Shown here: in pieces, positions 35,095 to 44,816 of the stretch
Layout of the letters: every line of letters begins with the position of its first letter
Position numbering within the stretch: position 1 is the first letter of the stretch
Source of the DNA: Thiotrichaceae bacterium
GTDB lineage: Bacteria > Pseudomonadota > Gammaproteobacteria > Beggiatoales > Beggiatoaceae
DNA length: 64,000 bases
NCBI GenBank assembly: GCA_028688145.1
Contig: JAQTYU010000011.1
Location: 1-64,000 of the forward strand
Direction: 5' to 3'
Translations under genes and position numbers: made by a program
Notes under the pieces: generated by a model
What the model was told of the DNA's origin: nothing
Seen by the model: only the letters and a program-made list of their open reading frames with translations
Database searches by the model: none

Positions 35095-35403
35095 TTAGTC
35101 TTTGGCTAAATTCGCGACGTGCTGCATTTCCATTTCAATGGACGTATTGATAATGGCTTGATAAACGCGCTCGATTAGCAAAGGATTCGCGCCGTGTTCG
35201 TGTGCCAAACCTTCCACTTTACGCATCACTTGCGCTACCCGTTGTGGGGCTTGGGCTTCAGCCACAGTTTTCTTAAAGCGCGCAGCTTGTTGCACGAATT
35301 GGCTGCGTGTCGCCAATAGTTTCACAATTTGTTGATCTAATAAATCAATTTGTTCCCGCACTTCTTCCAAGTTTTCGCATTGTTTCATTGAGAGATTCTT
35401 CAT
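35095..35403 (-). CDS. AroQ-type chorismate mutase
   Basis: 102-aa all-helical type II chorismate mutase domain. It shows LEEVREQIDLLDQQIVKLLATR (helix 1 with the active-site Arg), RFKKTVAEAQAPQRVAQVM (Lys and Arg ligands) and ERVYQAIINTSIEMEM. It converts chorismate to prephenate; close PchB relatives instead act as isochorismate-pyruvate lyases, and this cannot be separated here. Free-standing, not fused to prephenate dehydratase. The start could also be Met6. Confidence 0.85.
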   Translation of the reverse strand: MKNLSMKQCENLEEVREQIDLLDQQIVKLLATRSQFVQQAARFKKTVAEAQAPQRVAQVMRKVEGLAHEHGANPLLIERVYQAIINTSIEMEMQHVANLAKD

Positions 35404-35737
35404 GTTTAAGTTGAAAATGTGAGCATAGCATGAAAGTGCTATGAACCATAATTATTGATAATAAACAGTGGGGTGCACGAAGTATCATTATTTTGATGCA
35501 TATTTAATGCGGGCGGATTGGATAATCAGAGTTAATAATCTTCTAAAGAAGTGGGATGTAGCAAGGCACAAGTATTTCCCTTTTATAGACTAAGTAATAT
35601 GCTGTGTGGAGATACTGTTTATAAAGGAACTCGGTTTCTCGGGAATAGCTCAATGCTTTTCCCAACGCCCTTTTTTTGATAGTGCTGTTGTTTACCAGCC
35701 ATGTTGAGCACGCTGATAGCCCACTTAACCAGATTTT
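35404..35737. other. intergenic region without a clear gene
   Basis: 334 AT-rich bases. The minus strand around 35580-35720 has a short open run (AGKQQHYQKKGVGKSIEL) that is broken by a stop. It may be the remains of a gene, but no family is recognised and no start or ribosome site is apparent. Confidence 0.4.
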
Positions 35738-37639
35738 TTACAAGAAATGATCGACCGTACCACGCATTGCCATGCAACGCTTTTTATAAACTTGCGCCAC
35801 GGAATCTTGTGGGTTCACGGCAAGGCAAGCATTAAAAATTTCATCAGCTTCAATAAATAAGCCTTGATGATATAACAAACAGGCTTGTTCAAATTCATCA
35901 CGCGTAGCAAGTTTGCCCTCACGTACTTCAGGCTCGTCTGCTTGGAAAACTTCATGAATGACCACTTCTGTGCTTTTGCCTTTGACTTTAACTCGGTCAA
36001 TAAACCGAATTGCGTACTGGCTGGGATTGTGCATTTTTTGAAACGTGGTTTCACTAATTAATAAAGGCACGCCATAAGTTTTGGTCAAAGCTTCAATGCG
36101 TGAGGCAACGTTCACCGCATCGCTGATCACAGTGCCTTCCATGCGATGATATTCGCCAATTGTGCCCAACATCATCAGCCCCGTGTTAATCCCAATCCCT
36201 ATCTTAATAGGCTCATGACGTTCTGCCAGCGCACCACGATAAGCATTGTATGGCGCGAGGGCTTGCACCATCACAATCGCCGCTTGCACCGCATCATCTG
36301 GGGTTTTGTCGAACAACGCCATGATGGAATCGCCAATATATTTGTCGATAAAACCATGATGATCGCGCACCACAGGCCCCATCACACTGAGATAAGAATT
36401 AATAAATTCAAAAGTTTGCTGCGGTGTCATGCGCTCCGACATCATCGTGAACGAGCGAATATCACAAAATAAGATCGACATTTCACGTTGCACATAATCG
36501 TTGAGATTGACTTCAACAATACTTTTTTTGTTCAGTAGGCGTAAAAAATCATGCGGCACAAAACGACGGTAAGCTTCATTGATTTGTTGCAACTCTACTT
36601 CGGCTTTTTTGCGTTCAGAAATATCTTCGACTGTGCCCTCAAAATACAGCACATTGCCATCTTCCCCTTTTACCGCGCGGGCATTTTCTGAAATCCAGAT
36701 AATTTTGCCATCTTTACGCTTAACTTGCGATTCAAAATCAGCGACATAGCCTTGTCGATCCATGATTTTCAAAAATTCTTCGCGTCGCCCTTCTTGAATA
36801 TATAATTGCAGCCCAATGTCATTGAGACTTTGCATTAATTCCAAAGTGCAGCTATACCCATAAATATTGACCAGCGAAGGATTAGCGTTTAAATAATGTC
36901 CGTCGGGCGTAGTTTGAAAAATACCTTCTAAAGTATTTTCAAAAATACTGCGATAGCGTTTCTCCGCTTCCATCAACGCGCGTTCTGTTTCTAAATGTTC
37001 TTCAATTTCATCTTGCAGATTTTGATTTGCATGTTGTAATGCCAAGGTGCGCCGCTCGACTTCCGCTTCTAAATGTTCGCGATAGCCGTGTAATTCTTCA
37101 GCCGTTTGTTGATGTTCGCTGATTTTTTGTTCTAAACATTGATTGGTTTCGCGTAATAAATACGATTGATAATAAAGTCGTATGAAAACTGCAACTTTAT
37201 TCATTAAAATATTGATATTAATTGGTTGAATTAAATAATCGACTGCGCCTGAATCATAGCCTTTGAAAATATGTTGATCATCCGTATCTTCACCCGATGC
37301 CATGAAAATAATCGGCAATTCTGTGCCTGTGACCATATCGCGCATTTTACTGGCGGTGGTGTAACCGTCCATGCCTTGCATCTGCGCTGCCAATAATACT
37401 AAGGCAATATCTGGATTTTCGCGTAACAGTTGTAAAGCTTGTTCACCTGAAGCCGCAGCCAATAGCACCCGATCGTTATTGCGTAAGCAACCAACGAGAA
37501 AATTGAGATGGCTCGCGTTTTCATCCACCAAAAGGATTTTAACTTTGTCCAGCTCAGGTAAATGGGTTTTAGCAGGTGTGCCATACATGTTGATCATAAG
37601 CATAATTAGAAGTGTGTGATATAAATAATGCAACAGCAT
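35738..37639 (-). CDS. receiver-PAS-class III adenylate/guanylate cyclase
   Basis: Up to 633 aa. A receiver domain covers about residues 32-155 (KILLVDENASH). Then come a coiled coil (about 160-230), a PAS/PAC unit (about 235-350, YRSIFENTLEGIFQTTPDGHY) and a cyclase domain (about 375-560). Metal-binding Asp residues are present in ILFCDIRSFT and FIDKYIGDSIMALF. The Lys of DKYIGD and the TVISDAVNVASR segment point to ATP as substrate. The receiver keeps the DE pair, but the usual phospho-Asp strand reads IALVLLAAQMQGMDG, with Ala where Asp is expected, so phosphorylation is doubtful. Several start codons (Met1, 13, 15, 18) are possible; none has a good ribosome site. Confidence 0.88.
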   Translation of the reverse strand: MLLHYLYHTLLIMLMINMYGTPAKTHLPELDKVKILLVDENASHLNFLVGCLRNNDRVLLAAASGEQALQLLRENPDIALVLLAAQMQGMDGYTTASKMRDMVTGTELPIIFMASGEDTDDQHIFKGYDSGAVDYLIQPININILMNKVAVFIRLYYQSYLLRETNQCLEQKISEHQQTAEELHGYREHLEAEVERRTLALQHANQNLQDEIEEHLETERALMEAEKRYRSIFENTLEGIFQTTPDGHYLNANPSLVNIYGYSCTLELMQSLNDIGLQLYIQEGRREEFLKIMDRQGYVADFESQVKRKDGKIIWISENARAVKGEDGNVLYFEGTVEDISERKKAEVELQQINEAYRRFVPHDFLRLLNKKSIVEVNLNDYVQREMSILFCDIRSFTMMSERMTPQQTFEFINSYLSVMGPVVRDHHGFIDKYIGDSIMALFDKTPDDAVQAAIVMVQALAPYNAYRGALAERHEPIKIGIGINTGLMMLGTIGEYHRMEGTVISDAVNVASRIEALTKTYGVPLLISETTFQKMHNPSQYAIRFIDRVKVKGKSTEVVIHEVFQADEPEVREGKLATRDEFEQACLLYHQGLFIEADEIFNACLAVNPQDSVAQVYKKRCMAMRGTVDHFL

Positions 37640-37801
37640 TCGCTACCGTGCAAAATCCCAAGGTATTTCACTGAATAGGGTAAATTACACCCCTGAAATC
37701 TATAAAAATACTATGATTTAAAGCATATTTTAGACCAAAATATTAATAAAGAAAAACTTTGTTTTATCACAATTACTTAGCGCAGGAATCCATCAAAAAT
37801 A

Positions 37802-38560
37802 ATGTGCCTTATTCTGATCGCCTATCGTACACAAACCGCTTATCCTGTCATTCTTGTCGCAAACCGTGACGAATTTTTTGCACGCCCTACGGCTTCCTGT
37901 CGCTATTGGGCAGAGTCTCCCAATATTTTAGCAGGAAAAGATTTACAAGCAGGCGGTACATGGCTAGGGGTAAACCGTCAAGGTAAGCTGGCAGCGCTTA
38001 CCAATTATCGGCAAAGCATACAGCATAACATGCAGTTGCATTCTCGCGGTCAATTACCTTTAGATTTTCTAAACAATGGGCAAACTGCGCCAGAATATCT
38101 GCAAACCTGTGTGGCACAAGCGGCAAATTACCAAGGTTTTAATTTAATTGTGGGAAATTTGCAGCAATTATATTATTACAGTAATCGTGCAGAAACTGCG
38201 CCTTTACCGCTCACTGCGGGAATTCACGGTTTAAGTAATCATTTATTGGATACGCCGTGGGATAAATTAGTGCGGGCGAAACAGGCATTTGGTGAAGTAT
38301 TGAAACAGCCCTTTGATGTAGAAAACTATTTTGCTTTGCTGCAAGACCGTCAACAAACTACAGAAGAGGCTTTGCCAAACACGGGCGTGAGTGCGGAATG
38401 GGAAAAATTGCTGTCTTCTATTTTTATTCAAAGCCCCGACTATGGCACGCGCTGTTCTAGTGTGTTGCGCATGTCGGCAATGGGTGAAGTTGAGTTTTGG
38501 GAACGAAGTTTTAATGCAGAGGGGGTGGGAGATACGGTGTGTTATCGGTTTAAAATTTAA
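37802..38560 (+). CDS. NRDE-family (TANGO2-like) protein
   Basis: 252-aa protein beginning MCLILIAYRT with the Cys2 Ntn-like N-terminus, then the signature ANRDEFFARPT. GGTWLGVNRQGKLAALTNYR and the C-terminal YGTRCSSVL are also typical. Family members may act in haem or lipid handling, and the exact activity is not established. Monocistronic, divergent from the cyclase gene. Confidence 0.92.
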   Translation: MCLILIAYRTQTAYPVILVANRDEFFARPTASCRYWAESPNILAGKDLQAGGTWLGVNRQGKLAALTNYRQSIQHNMQLHSRGQLPLDFLNNGQTAPEYLQTCVAQAANYQGFNLIVGNLQQLYYYSNRAETAPLPLTAGIHGLSNHLLDTPWDKLVRAKQAFGEVLKQPFDVENYFALLQDRQQTTEEALPNTGVSAEWEKLLSSIFIQSPDYGTRCSSVLRMSAMGEVEFWERSFNAEGVGDTVCYRFKI

Positions 38561-38574
38561 GGCAGCACTAAGGC

Positions 38575-38880
38575 GTGTCATCAAATAGTGAAGAGAGAGC
38601 TTAAGCCAAAAGAATAAGAATAGAAGCCCAGTAAACACCACTCAAGAAATGAACGGAACGTTTGTCATATCGGGTCGCTATCGATCTGCTTCAACTTGCA
38701 AAAGAAGTTCTCTATCAAATGACGCTCTTTGTAAAGCTCTTTATCATACTTACAAGGATTCAAACGGTTTTTCTTGAAAGGAGTCACACAACGAATCCTC
38801 TTGAGTCTTAAAACCTCTCTGACACGCTTCCACTCTTTCTCTTTAGAGTTTCCTCTCTTTTTTTAACAGGCTGAGGCTCT
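38575..38880 (-). pseudogene. IS5-type transposase remnant (C-terminal part)
   Basis: Minus-strand frames give RLNPCKYDKELYKERHLIEN and FFCKLKQ, then after a one-base shift RSIATRYDKRSVHFLSGVYW. This is the C-terminal DDE region of IS5-group transposases. The frameshift and missing N-terminus make it non-functional. It runs directly into the IS1-type remnant at 38890. Confidence 0.75.
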
Positions 38881-38889
38881 AGGCGTTGT

Positions 38890-39080
38890 TTCTCGTATAA
38901 TCGGTTTACATAAGCTTGTAGCCATGTCCCTGAGTATACCCCGCAGAGGTAATTTCTCTTTTAACAAGTTATCTATCTGCGCCCACGTTTCTTGGCTTAT
39001 GTATTTATTTGGTAGGATGTTCTACAAAACGTCGCCCGCATTCTTGGTATTTGTAGTTTTGTGCGCCTGCCCGAGTTTTT
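38890..39080 (-). pseudogene. IS1-family transposase remnant, second copy
   Basis: The minus strand encodes CKYQECGRRFVEHPTK and LQAYVNRLYEKQ in different frames, corresponding to the 5133-5338 fragment. Stops and frameshifts are present. Joined head-on to the IS5-type remnant, implying a past insertion or deletion between the two. Confidence 0.7.
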
Positions 39081-39232
39081 CCATCTTTCACTATCTGCGT
39101 CGCTTTCCAGTTAGGATAAGTCAGCATCTTAAGCTCTCTTCTATCTCACAAGGATTCAAATGGGTCTCAAAACCTTCCTGATCCATCCGTATATCTACAT
39201 CAAAAAATTTACCAGCCAGCCTGTATGCAGCG

Positions 39233-39285
39233 GAATGTGGGAAATGTAGGCGACGATCTCAATCCCTCCCTCATTCCACTATACC
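39233..39285. repeat. GGAATGTGGGAA inverted repeat
   Basis: AGCGGAATGTGGGAA and the right part CCCTCATTCCACTAT form an imperfect hairpin related to those at 9425 and 30683. It lies after the hda 3' end. Confidence 0.5.
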
Positions 39286-39313
39286 TTGTACGGACAACTG
39301 ATATACTTAACAA

Positions 39314-40006
39314 TCACTTAAGCAACTGCCGCACAAACGGAATCGTGATTTTATGCCGCGCCGCCAACGACGCATAATCCAGCCGTTGTAACCATGCGAT
39401 TAAAGAAGGCATATCCCGCGCACAATGCTTGATTAAATAACGCGCCACTTCCTCGGGCAAAGTCCAGCCATAATCCTGCGCACGTTTTTGCAAAGCGTGC
39501 ACGGTTTCAACCTCATTCAAACTTTGTAAAGGATAAACCCCGCCCCAAGTCAGACGCGAAATTAAATCAGGCAATTGCAAACCCAACTGTTGCGGCGGCG
39601 CGTGTGCACTGAAAATTAGCGGCACTTGGGCATCACGCAACTGATTGAATAATTCAAATAACGCCCGTTCCCACTGCGCCACGCCCGCAATTGCGCCCAA
39701 ATCATCAATACACACTGCATCTAAATTTTCCAAACCTTCCAATAAATCAATGCCACTGCGAGACACTTGTTTGAGCGGTAAATAGGCAGGCACGGCGTGA
39801 GCTTGGCTTAAGGCGTGACAAGTCGCTTGCAATAAATGACTTTTTCCCGTACCCGACGCGCCCCAGAGATAGATGCAATAATTGCTGGTTTGGCGTGAGA
39901 GCAGATTTTGTAATGCCGCATACGCCACTTCATTCCCCTCAGGGGTGAAATTGGCAAAACTAGCAGCATCCGACAATCCTATGTTTAACGGCAATTGCAA
40001 CATCAT
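39314..40006 (-). CDS. hda: DnaA regulatory inactivator Hda
   Basis: 230-aa AAA+ protein related to DnaA domain III, promoting hydrolysis of DnaA-bound ATP after initiation. The N-terminus holds the beta-clamp-binding motif QLPLNI (residues 4-9). The AAA+ core has WGASGTGKSHLLQA and AVCIDDLGAIAG, and the C-terminal lid ends FVRQLLK. Replication initiation is therefore controlled by the RIDA system as in enterobacteria. Confidence 0.95.
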   Translation of the reverse strand: MMLQLPLNIGLSDAASFANFTPEGNEVAYAALQNLLSRQTSNYCIYLWGASGTGKSHLLQATCHALSQAHAVPAYLPLKQVSRSGIDLLEGLENLDAVCIDDLGAIAGVAQWERALFELFNQLRDAQVPLIFSAHAPPQQLGLQLPDLISRLTWGGVYPLQSLNEVETVHALQKRAQDYGWTLPEEVARYLIKHCARDMPSLIAWLQRLDYASLAARHKITIPFVRQLLK

Positions 40007-40015
40007 CTAACCCTG

Positions 40016-42229
40016 TTAGAAAAAACTTCCCAAAGATAAGGCGTAATGCAGCTGTCCGCCACGCGTGTAGCCTGTGCCCAACAATAAACTCCCAAACTTC
40101 GTGTCCCACACAATCGCGCCCATGCCCCCATAACGCAAATCTTTCAGGGAGATTTCGCGGCTATAATCCCACGCATTGCCCGCGTGCGCCAAAGCCAATA
40201 AACGTAAATTTCCCAAGCCAAATTTTAGCAAACTCGGCGCGCTAACCAAGCCGCCCATGCGAATTAATAAAGCCTGTTTACCGCCCATATCGCCCAAAGC
40301 ATAACCCGCCAAGCCATTAATCCCGCCCAAGGTAAAGTTTTCATAGAGCGGCGGTTGCGAATTAAAATAACTGCCAAAATTAAACTCGGACAACAAAGTA
40401 ACTTCAGGGCTTAAGCTTTTGTGATGACGCGCATGAAGTTCAAATTTTTGATAATTCTCAGCGGCATCTTGTTGGTGAAATTCTGCTTGTGTGGTGAGCC
40501 GCAAGCCACGCCTTGCAAACAGACGGTCGTCTAAATCATCATAGCCATAACCGAGAACAAATGCACTGTCTTTAGTATGGGTATTAGGCAAGGAATTATC
40601 CCCAATTTGCACCCGCGCTTGCTGATAATTGCGCCGCAAACCCGCGTACAAATTTCCCACGTTGCTGAAGTGCATTCCCACATCCACCCCAAAACTGGCA
40701 TTTTGCACACTGTATTCTGCAATACCGCGTTGCTGTTCAAACACTTGCCGAAAACTGCGCCCCAAAACCGCATAAGGCATGATATAAAAACGGCGTTGGT
40801 AATCCAAAGGCTGAAAAAATTCACTGCGCAAAGAATAACCCGAACCAAAAGTCAGCTCGTTGACCCATTCCGCGCCCAAAGCATTCACATTTAAACGCTC
40901 GTGGCGCAACAGGGCAGACACTTCGGTTTTATTATCAAAACTGGTGCTCGCGCTGCCGCCAAAACGCAGATAATCAGGTCCCCACGGTTTTTCACGCACT
41001 TTGAAAGTTAAACCCGCTTCGCCCGTGGGTTTGTGGGCAATTTGATAATCCACTTGCTCAAAATCGTTCAAGGACATAATGCGCTGCGTCGCCTGCTCAA
41101 TTTCTTCTGTATTCAAACGTTTGCCGACTAAATTATCAAGCTTGCCCAATAAACCTTCGGTACTGGCGCGTTGTTGCCCCGTGACTTCGACAAAACTCGG
41201 GGTAATTGCCTCGTGGGTGGTGGGCGCGTGTAAGTGCAAACCTGCTTGATAATTGGCATATTCCCCCGCGCTCAACGCAAGCCCCTTTAGCAAGACTTTT
41301 TTATTTTCAATCGCTTCGATGCCCTTGGCAATTAATTCTGCTGCCTTGCTAAAATCATCGGGGCGATAATTTTCAATCTCGGGCGTAATCACGATGTCAG
41401 CTTTATTTAACGCATTTAACGTATTTTGAATCAAAGCAGTATCAATTGCCTGCTGCGCCACCGCTAAAAATGAACTGTTGGCCTTTAATTGTCCCAAAGG
41501 CGTAGAAATATTAATTGCAATCACCACATCCGCGCCCATTGCCTTGACCACATCCACAGGTAAATTATTTAAAATTCCACCATCTGCGAGCAAATGCCCG
41601 TCAATTTCCACCGGGGAAAAGGCAAACGGCACCGCCATCGACGAGCGCAACGCAAGGGCTAAATCCCCCTTTTCGAGCAAATAAGGCTGTGCGGTGTTCA
41701 AATCGGTGGCGACGGCTTTAAACGCAATCGGCAATTCAGAGAAATTTTTAACGTGAATATTACGGGTCAAGCGTTTCAAAATTAAGAACATACTTTGACC
41801 GTTAATTAAACCTGCGGGCGCGGTGATATTTTCCTGCGTCAGCCCCACTTCCAAATCCAGAAAAAAGCGGCGTTGATTTTGCTTGTCCCGATAACTCAGG
41901 CGGTCACGGTCAGATTTAGTGCTTTCAAATACTTGTTCCCAATTGATTTCTTCTTGCACTGCTGTTTGTAAAGCTTGTGTTGATAAGCCACTGGCGTATA
42001 AGCCCCCGACCACGCTGCCCATGCTTGTGCCTGCAATGTAATCAATGGGAATGTGCATTTTTTCAAGGGCTTGCAGCACGCCAATGTGAGCAAAACCGCG
42101 TGCGCCGCCCCCCGACAAAGCTAAACCGATTTTGGGGCGTTTTGGCGGGTCTGCCCATAATGGTGCACTACACAATGCACCTAACAGGAAAATTAAAAAA
42201 ACTGTTATCAAGTATTTGGGAGAAGTCAT
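40016..42229 (-). CDS. patatin-like phospholipase with POTRA and outer-membrane barrel (PlpD/type Vd-like)
   Basis: 737-aa protein with a signal peptide (cleaved near LWA-DPP). The patatin domain (about 33-235) has oxyanion GGGARG (40-45), nucleophile GTSMG with Ser69, and catalytic Asp216 in DGG. One POTRA-like domain lies near 340-410, followed by a surface-antigen/Omp85-type beta barrel ending in Phe (SLGSFF), as required for BAM insertion. The layout is that of PlpD, which carries the lipase across or at the outer membrane. The frame extends 12 codons upstream to a TTG, but the ATG at 42229 starts the signal peptide. It lies 9 bases before hda. Confidence 0.9.
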   Translation of the reverse strand: MTSPKYLITVFLIFLLGALCSAPLWADPPKRPKIGLALSGGGARGFAHIGVLQALEKMHIPIDYIAGTSMGSVVGGLYASGLSTQALQTAVQEEINWEQVFESTKSDRDRLSYRDKQNQRRFFLDLEVGLTQENITAPAGLINGQSMFLILKRLTRNIHVKNFSELPIAFKAVATDLNTAQPYLLEKGDLALALRSSMAVPFAFSPVEIDGHLLADGGILNNLPVDVVKAMGADVVIAINISTPLGQLKANSSFLAVAQQAIDTALIQNTLNALNKADIVITPEIENYRPDDFSKAAELIAKGIEAIENKKVLLKGLALSAGEYANYQAGLHLHAPTTHEAITPSFVEVTGQQRASTEGLLGKLDNLVGKRLNTEEIEQATQRIMSLNDFEQVDYQIAHKPTGEAGLTFKVREKPWGPDYLRFGGSASTSFDNKTEVSALLRHERLNVNALGAEWVNELTFGSGYSLRSEFFQPLDYQRRFYIMPYAVLGRSFRQVFEQQRGIAEYSVQNASFGVDVGMHFSNVGNLYAGLRRNYQQARVQIGDNSLPNTHTKDSAFVLGYGYDDLDDRLFARRGLRLTTQAEFHQQDAAENYQKFELHARHHKSLSPEVTLLSEFNFGSYFNSQPPLYENFTLGGINGLAGYALGDMGGKQALLIRMGGLVSAPSLLKFGLGNLRLLALAHAGNAWDYSREISLKDLRYGGMGAIVWDTKFGSLLLGTGYTRGGQLHYALSLGSFF

Positions 42230-42354
42230 GAGAATAAGCTTTAGCCGCCGCACGTCATCTGACAAGCAGCATCTGTGTTCATAAAAACCTTTAGTAACAT
42301 CTTACACCATAGTAAAATAGGAAAATTAGCAAATTCTAGCGATAATTCAATAAA

Positions 42355-44157
42355 ATGTCTGGACATTCCACCTTTCGTACCGAAGCCGTTCCCACGCAAC
42401 GCAATGATTCTCAAAATATTCGTGCAATGCTGCCCTATTTGTGGACTTATAAAGGGCGGGTTTCTGCCGCGCTGAGTGCCTTAATCTTTGCCAAACTCGC
42501 CAATGTCGGCGTACCTTTAATATTAAAAGATATTGTTGACACCCTGACTAACGTACAACCGATTGTTTTACCTGTTTTATTATTGGCAGCTTACGGGGGA
42601 TTACGTTTAGCCACTGCCTTATTTAACGAATTACGCGATGTTTTATTCGCCAAAGTACGTTATGGGGCTATGCGGCAAGTTTCAAGCCAAGTTATCAGCC
42701 ATTTACACGCCTTATCCTTGCGTTTTCATTTAGAACGCAATACGGGCGGCATTTCCCGCGACATTGAACGCGGCACGCGCAGCATCAGCACTATTCTAAA
42801 CTATTTAATTTTTAGTATTATCCCCACTTTTGCTGAATTTGCGTTAATTGCTGCCATTTTATTCACACAATATGAACTAAAATTTGCGCTGATTACCTTT
42901 GCGACGGTCGCAGTTTATATCGGTTTCACCTTTGCAATCACCGAATGGCGAATTGAATATCGGCATTTAATGAATTCTTTAGAATCCAAAGCCAATAATC
43001 AAGCGATTGAAAGCCTTATCAATTATGAAACCGTCAAATATTTTGGCAATGAAAGCCTAGAAGCGCGTCGCCACAACGAGACTTTGCAGCAATGGGAAGA
43101 AGCGGCGACTAAAAGTCAAACGTCAATGTCTGCCTTGAATTTTGGACAATCAGCAATTATTGCGATTGGGGTGAGCATTATCATGGTGTTTGCCAGTCAG
43201 GGCGTGGTTGAAGGGCGCATGAGTTTGGGCGATTTGGTGTTGGTGAACACGTTTTTACTGCAATTATTCATTCCGCTGAATTTTTTAGGCATGGTGTACC
43301 GCTCGGTAAAATACGCGCTGGCGGACATGGATATGATGTTTAAACTCTTGACTCAAACCCCTGAAATTCAAGATAAAGCGGATGCAAAAGATTTGGATGT
43401 TGGCGCGGGTGAAGTACGTTTTTCAAACGTCAGTTTTTATTACAATCAAGAACGTCCGATTTTGCACCAAGTCGATTTTACCGTGCCAGCGGGGCACAAA
43501 GTCGCGATTGTTGGCGCGAGCGGCGCGGGCAAGTCTACTTTAGTGCGTTTGATTTTTCGATTTTATGAAGTGCAAACAGGCAGTATTTTGATTAATGGGC
43601 AAGATATTCGCGAGCTTACGCAGGACAGTTTGCGGTCTGCAATTGGAATTGTGCCGCAAGATACGGTGTTATTTAACGACAGCTTATATTTTAATATTTT
43701 ATATGCGCGCCCCAGTGCCAGCCCTGAAGAAGTGTATCGTGCGGCAAAATTGGCAAATTTACACGATTTTATTAATTCTTTACCACAGGGCTATGAAACC
43801 GTGGTCGGTGAGCGGGGTTTAAAACTGTCTGGCGGTGAAAAACAACGGGTTGCGATTGCACGGGTAATTTTGAAAAATCCGAAAATTATGATTTTTGATG
43901 AGGCGACTTCTTCGCTAGATTCCAAATCAGAACAAGCGATTCAAAACGCGCTCGCGAGTGTTGCCGAACACCATACTACGCTGGTGATTGCCCATCGTTT
44001 ATCCACAATTATTGATGCGGAACAGATTCTCGTGATGGATCATGGGCAGATTATTGAACGTGGCACTCATCAAGAATTATTAGCGTTACAAGGCAGTTAC
44101 GCGCATTTATGGGCCTTGCAGCAGCAAGAGCGTTTGATTGAAAATGAAGTCGTTTAA
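42355..44157 (+). CDS. Atm1/HMT1-type ABC exporter (fused permease-ATPase)
   Basis: 600-aa half-transporter with six transmembrane helices (about 35-320) and a C-terminal nucleotide-binding domain. The N-terminal domain carries the Atm1 signatures RFHLERNTGGISRDIERGTR and NYETVKYFGNE. Walker A is GASGAGKST (387-395), with signature LSGGEKQRVAIARV and Walker B IMIFDEATSSLD. Bacterial Atm1 proteins export glutathione-related metal or persulfide compounds, plausible for a sulfur-metabolising host. Homodimer expected. Confidence 0.93.
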   Translation: MSGHSTFRTEAVPTQRNDSQNIRAMLPYLWTYKGRVSAALSALIFAKLANVGVPLILKDIVDTLTNVQPIVLPVLLLAAYGGLRLATALFNELRDVLFAKVRYGAMRQVSSQVISHLHALSLRFHLERNTGGISRDIERGTRSISTILNYLIFSIIPTFAEFALIAAILFTQYELKFALITFATVAVYIGFTFAITEWRIEYRHLMNSLESKANNQAIESLINYETVKYFGNESLEARRHNETLQQWEEAATKSQTSMSALNFGQSAIIAIGVSIIMVFASQGVVEGRMSLGDLVLVNTFLLQLFIPLNFLGMVYRSVKYALADMDMMFKLLTQTPEIQDKADAKDLDVGAGEVRFSNVSFYYNQERPILHQVDFTVPAGHKVAIVGASGAGKSTLVRLIFRFYEVQTGSILINGQDIRELTQDSLRSAIGIVPQDTVLFNDSLYFNILYARPSASPEEVYRAAKLANLHDFINSLPQGYETVVGERGLKLSGGEKQRVAIARVILKNPKIMIFDEATSSLDSKSEQAIQNALASVAEHHTTLVIAHRLSTIIDAEQILVMDHGQIIERGTHQELLALQGSYAHLWALQQQERLIENEVV

Positions 44158-44442
44158 TAAGTGAATTGCTTGCCCACTTTCATAAAAGTGGCACAGAGAA
44201 TTTAAAACTTTATCGGCGGGTGCAAGCTTAAATTCCCAATTTTGCACATTGTTTCATCTGGGCAAGCTGTTACAGTAATTTGTTATTTTTAGAGGGTAAC
44301 ACTAATTTTTCAACAAGCTGATAATAAATCTTTATCTTTCATATTCAAGCTGTAAACTCTTCTTTTAGGGGTTTTGAAATATCAAGTGTCTGAATACTTT
44401 GCTAGTATGAATTCGGTATTCAACTCACAGCAGGAAGAAATC

Positions 44443-44778
44443 ATGAAGTATTATGGGCTTATCTTAGGCTTATTATTTATAAGCGGTTGCTCTCAAGAAT
44501 CACAAAACAAGTTTGGACGTGCGCTGCAAAACTGGACAGGCACTAATGGCGTGTTAGATATTTATGCAGGCGACAAGCTGGTCAAGCGTTTTATCAATGT
44601 TGATAAATTGAGCACAGCAACCGCCACTGATGGTACTAGCCCCCGTCCCTACCGCTATGGTTACGGCTATGTCGATGAAAATCAAAACTTGATTGTGGAC
44701 AATGGCGAAAAACGGGTTTATTTTGAGTTTAGTGATTATTCAACCGCTTATGTATTTTACGAGAATTACAAAAACTAA
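44443..44778 (+). CDS. small lipoprotein of unknown function
   Basis: 111-aa protein with signal peptide and lipobox FISGC. The mature part is soluble, with NGVLDIYAGDKLVKRFINVD, a Tyr-rich stretch (RPYRYGYGYVDENQNL) and YFEFSDYSTAYVFYENY. The open frame starts 23 codons earlier, but AGGAAG lies just before the ATG at 44443. No family recognised. It lies 38 bases upstream of the first of two periplasmic binding proteins, so it may belong to that unit. Confidence 0.75.
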   Translation: MKYYGLILGLLFISGCSQESQNKFGRALQNWTGTNGVLDIYAGDKLVKRFINVDKLSTATATDGTSPRPYRYGYGYVDENQNLIVDNGEKRVYFEFSDYSTAYVFYENYKN

Positions 44779-44816
44779 ATTTCCTATCCCCTTTTAAGGT
44801 AACAGGTGTTGCAATC

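Noticed and set aside
41478..41684. plus-strand frames opposite the patatin-like gene (also 40577-40894)
   Set aside because: Antisense shadows of a well-supported gene without start signals.
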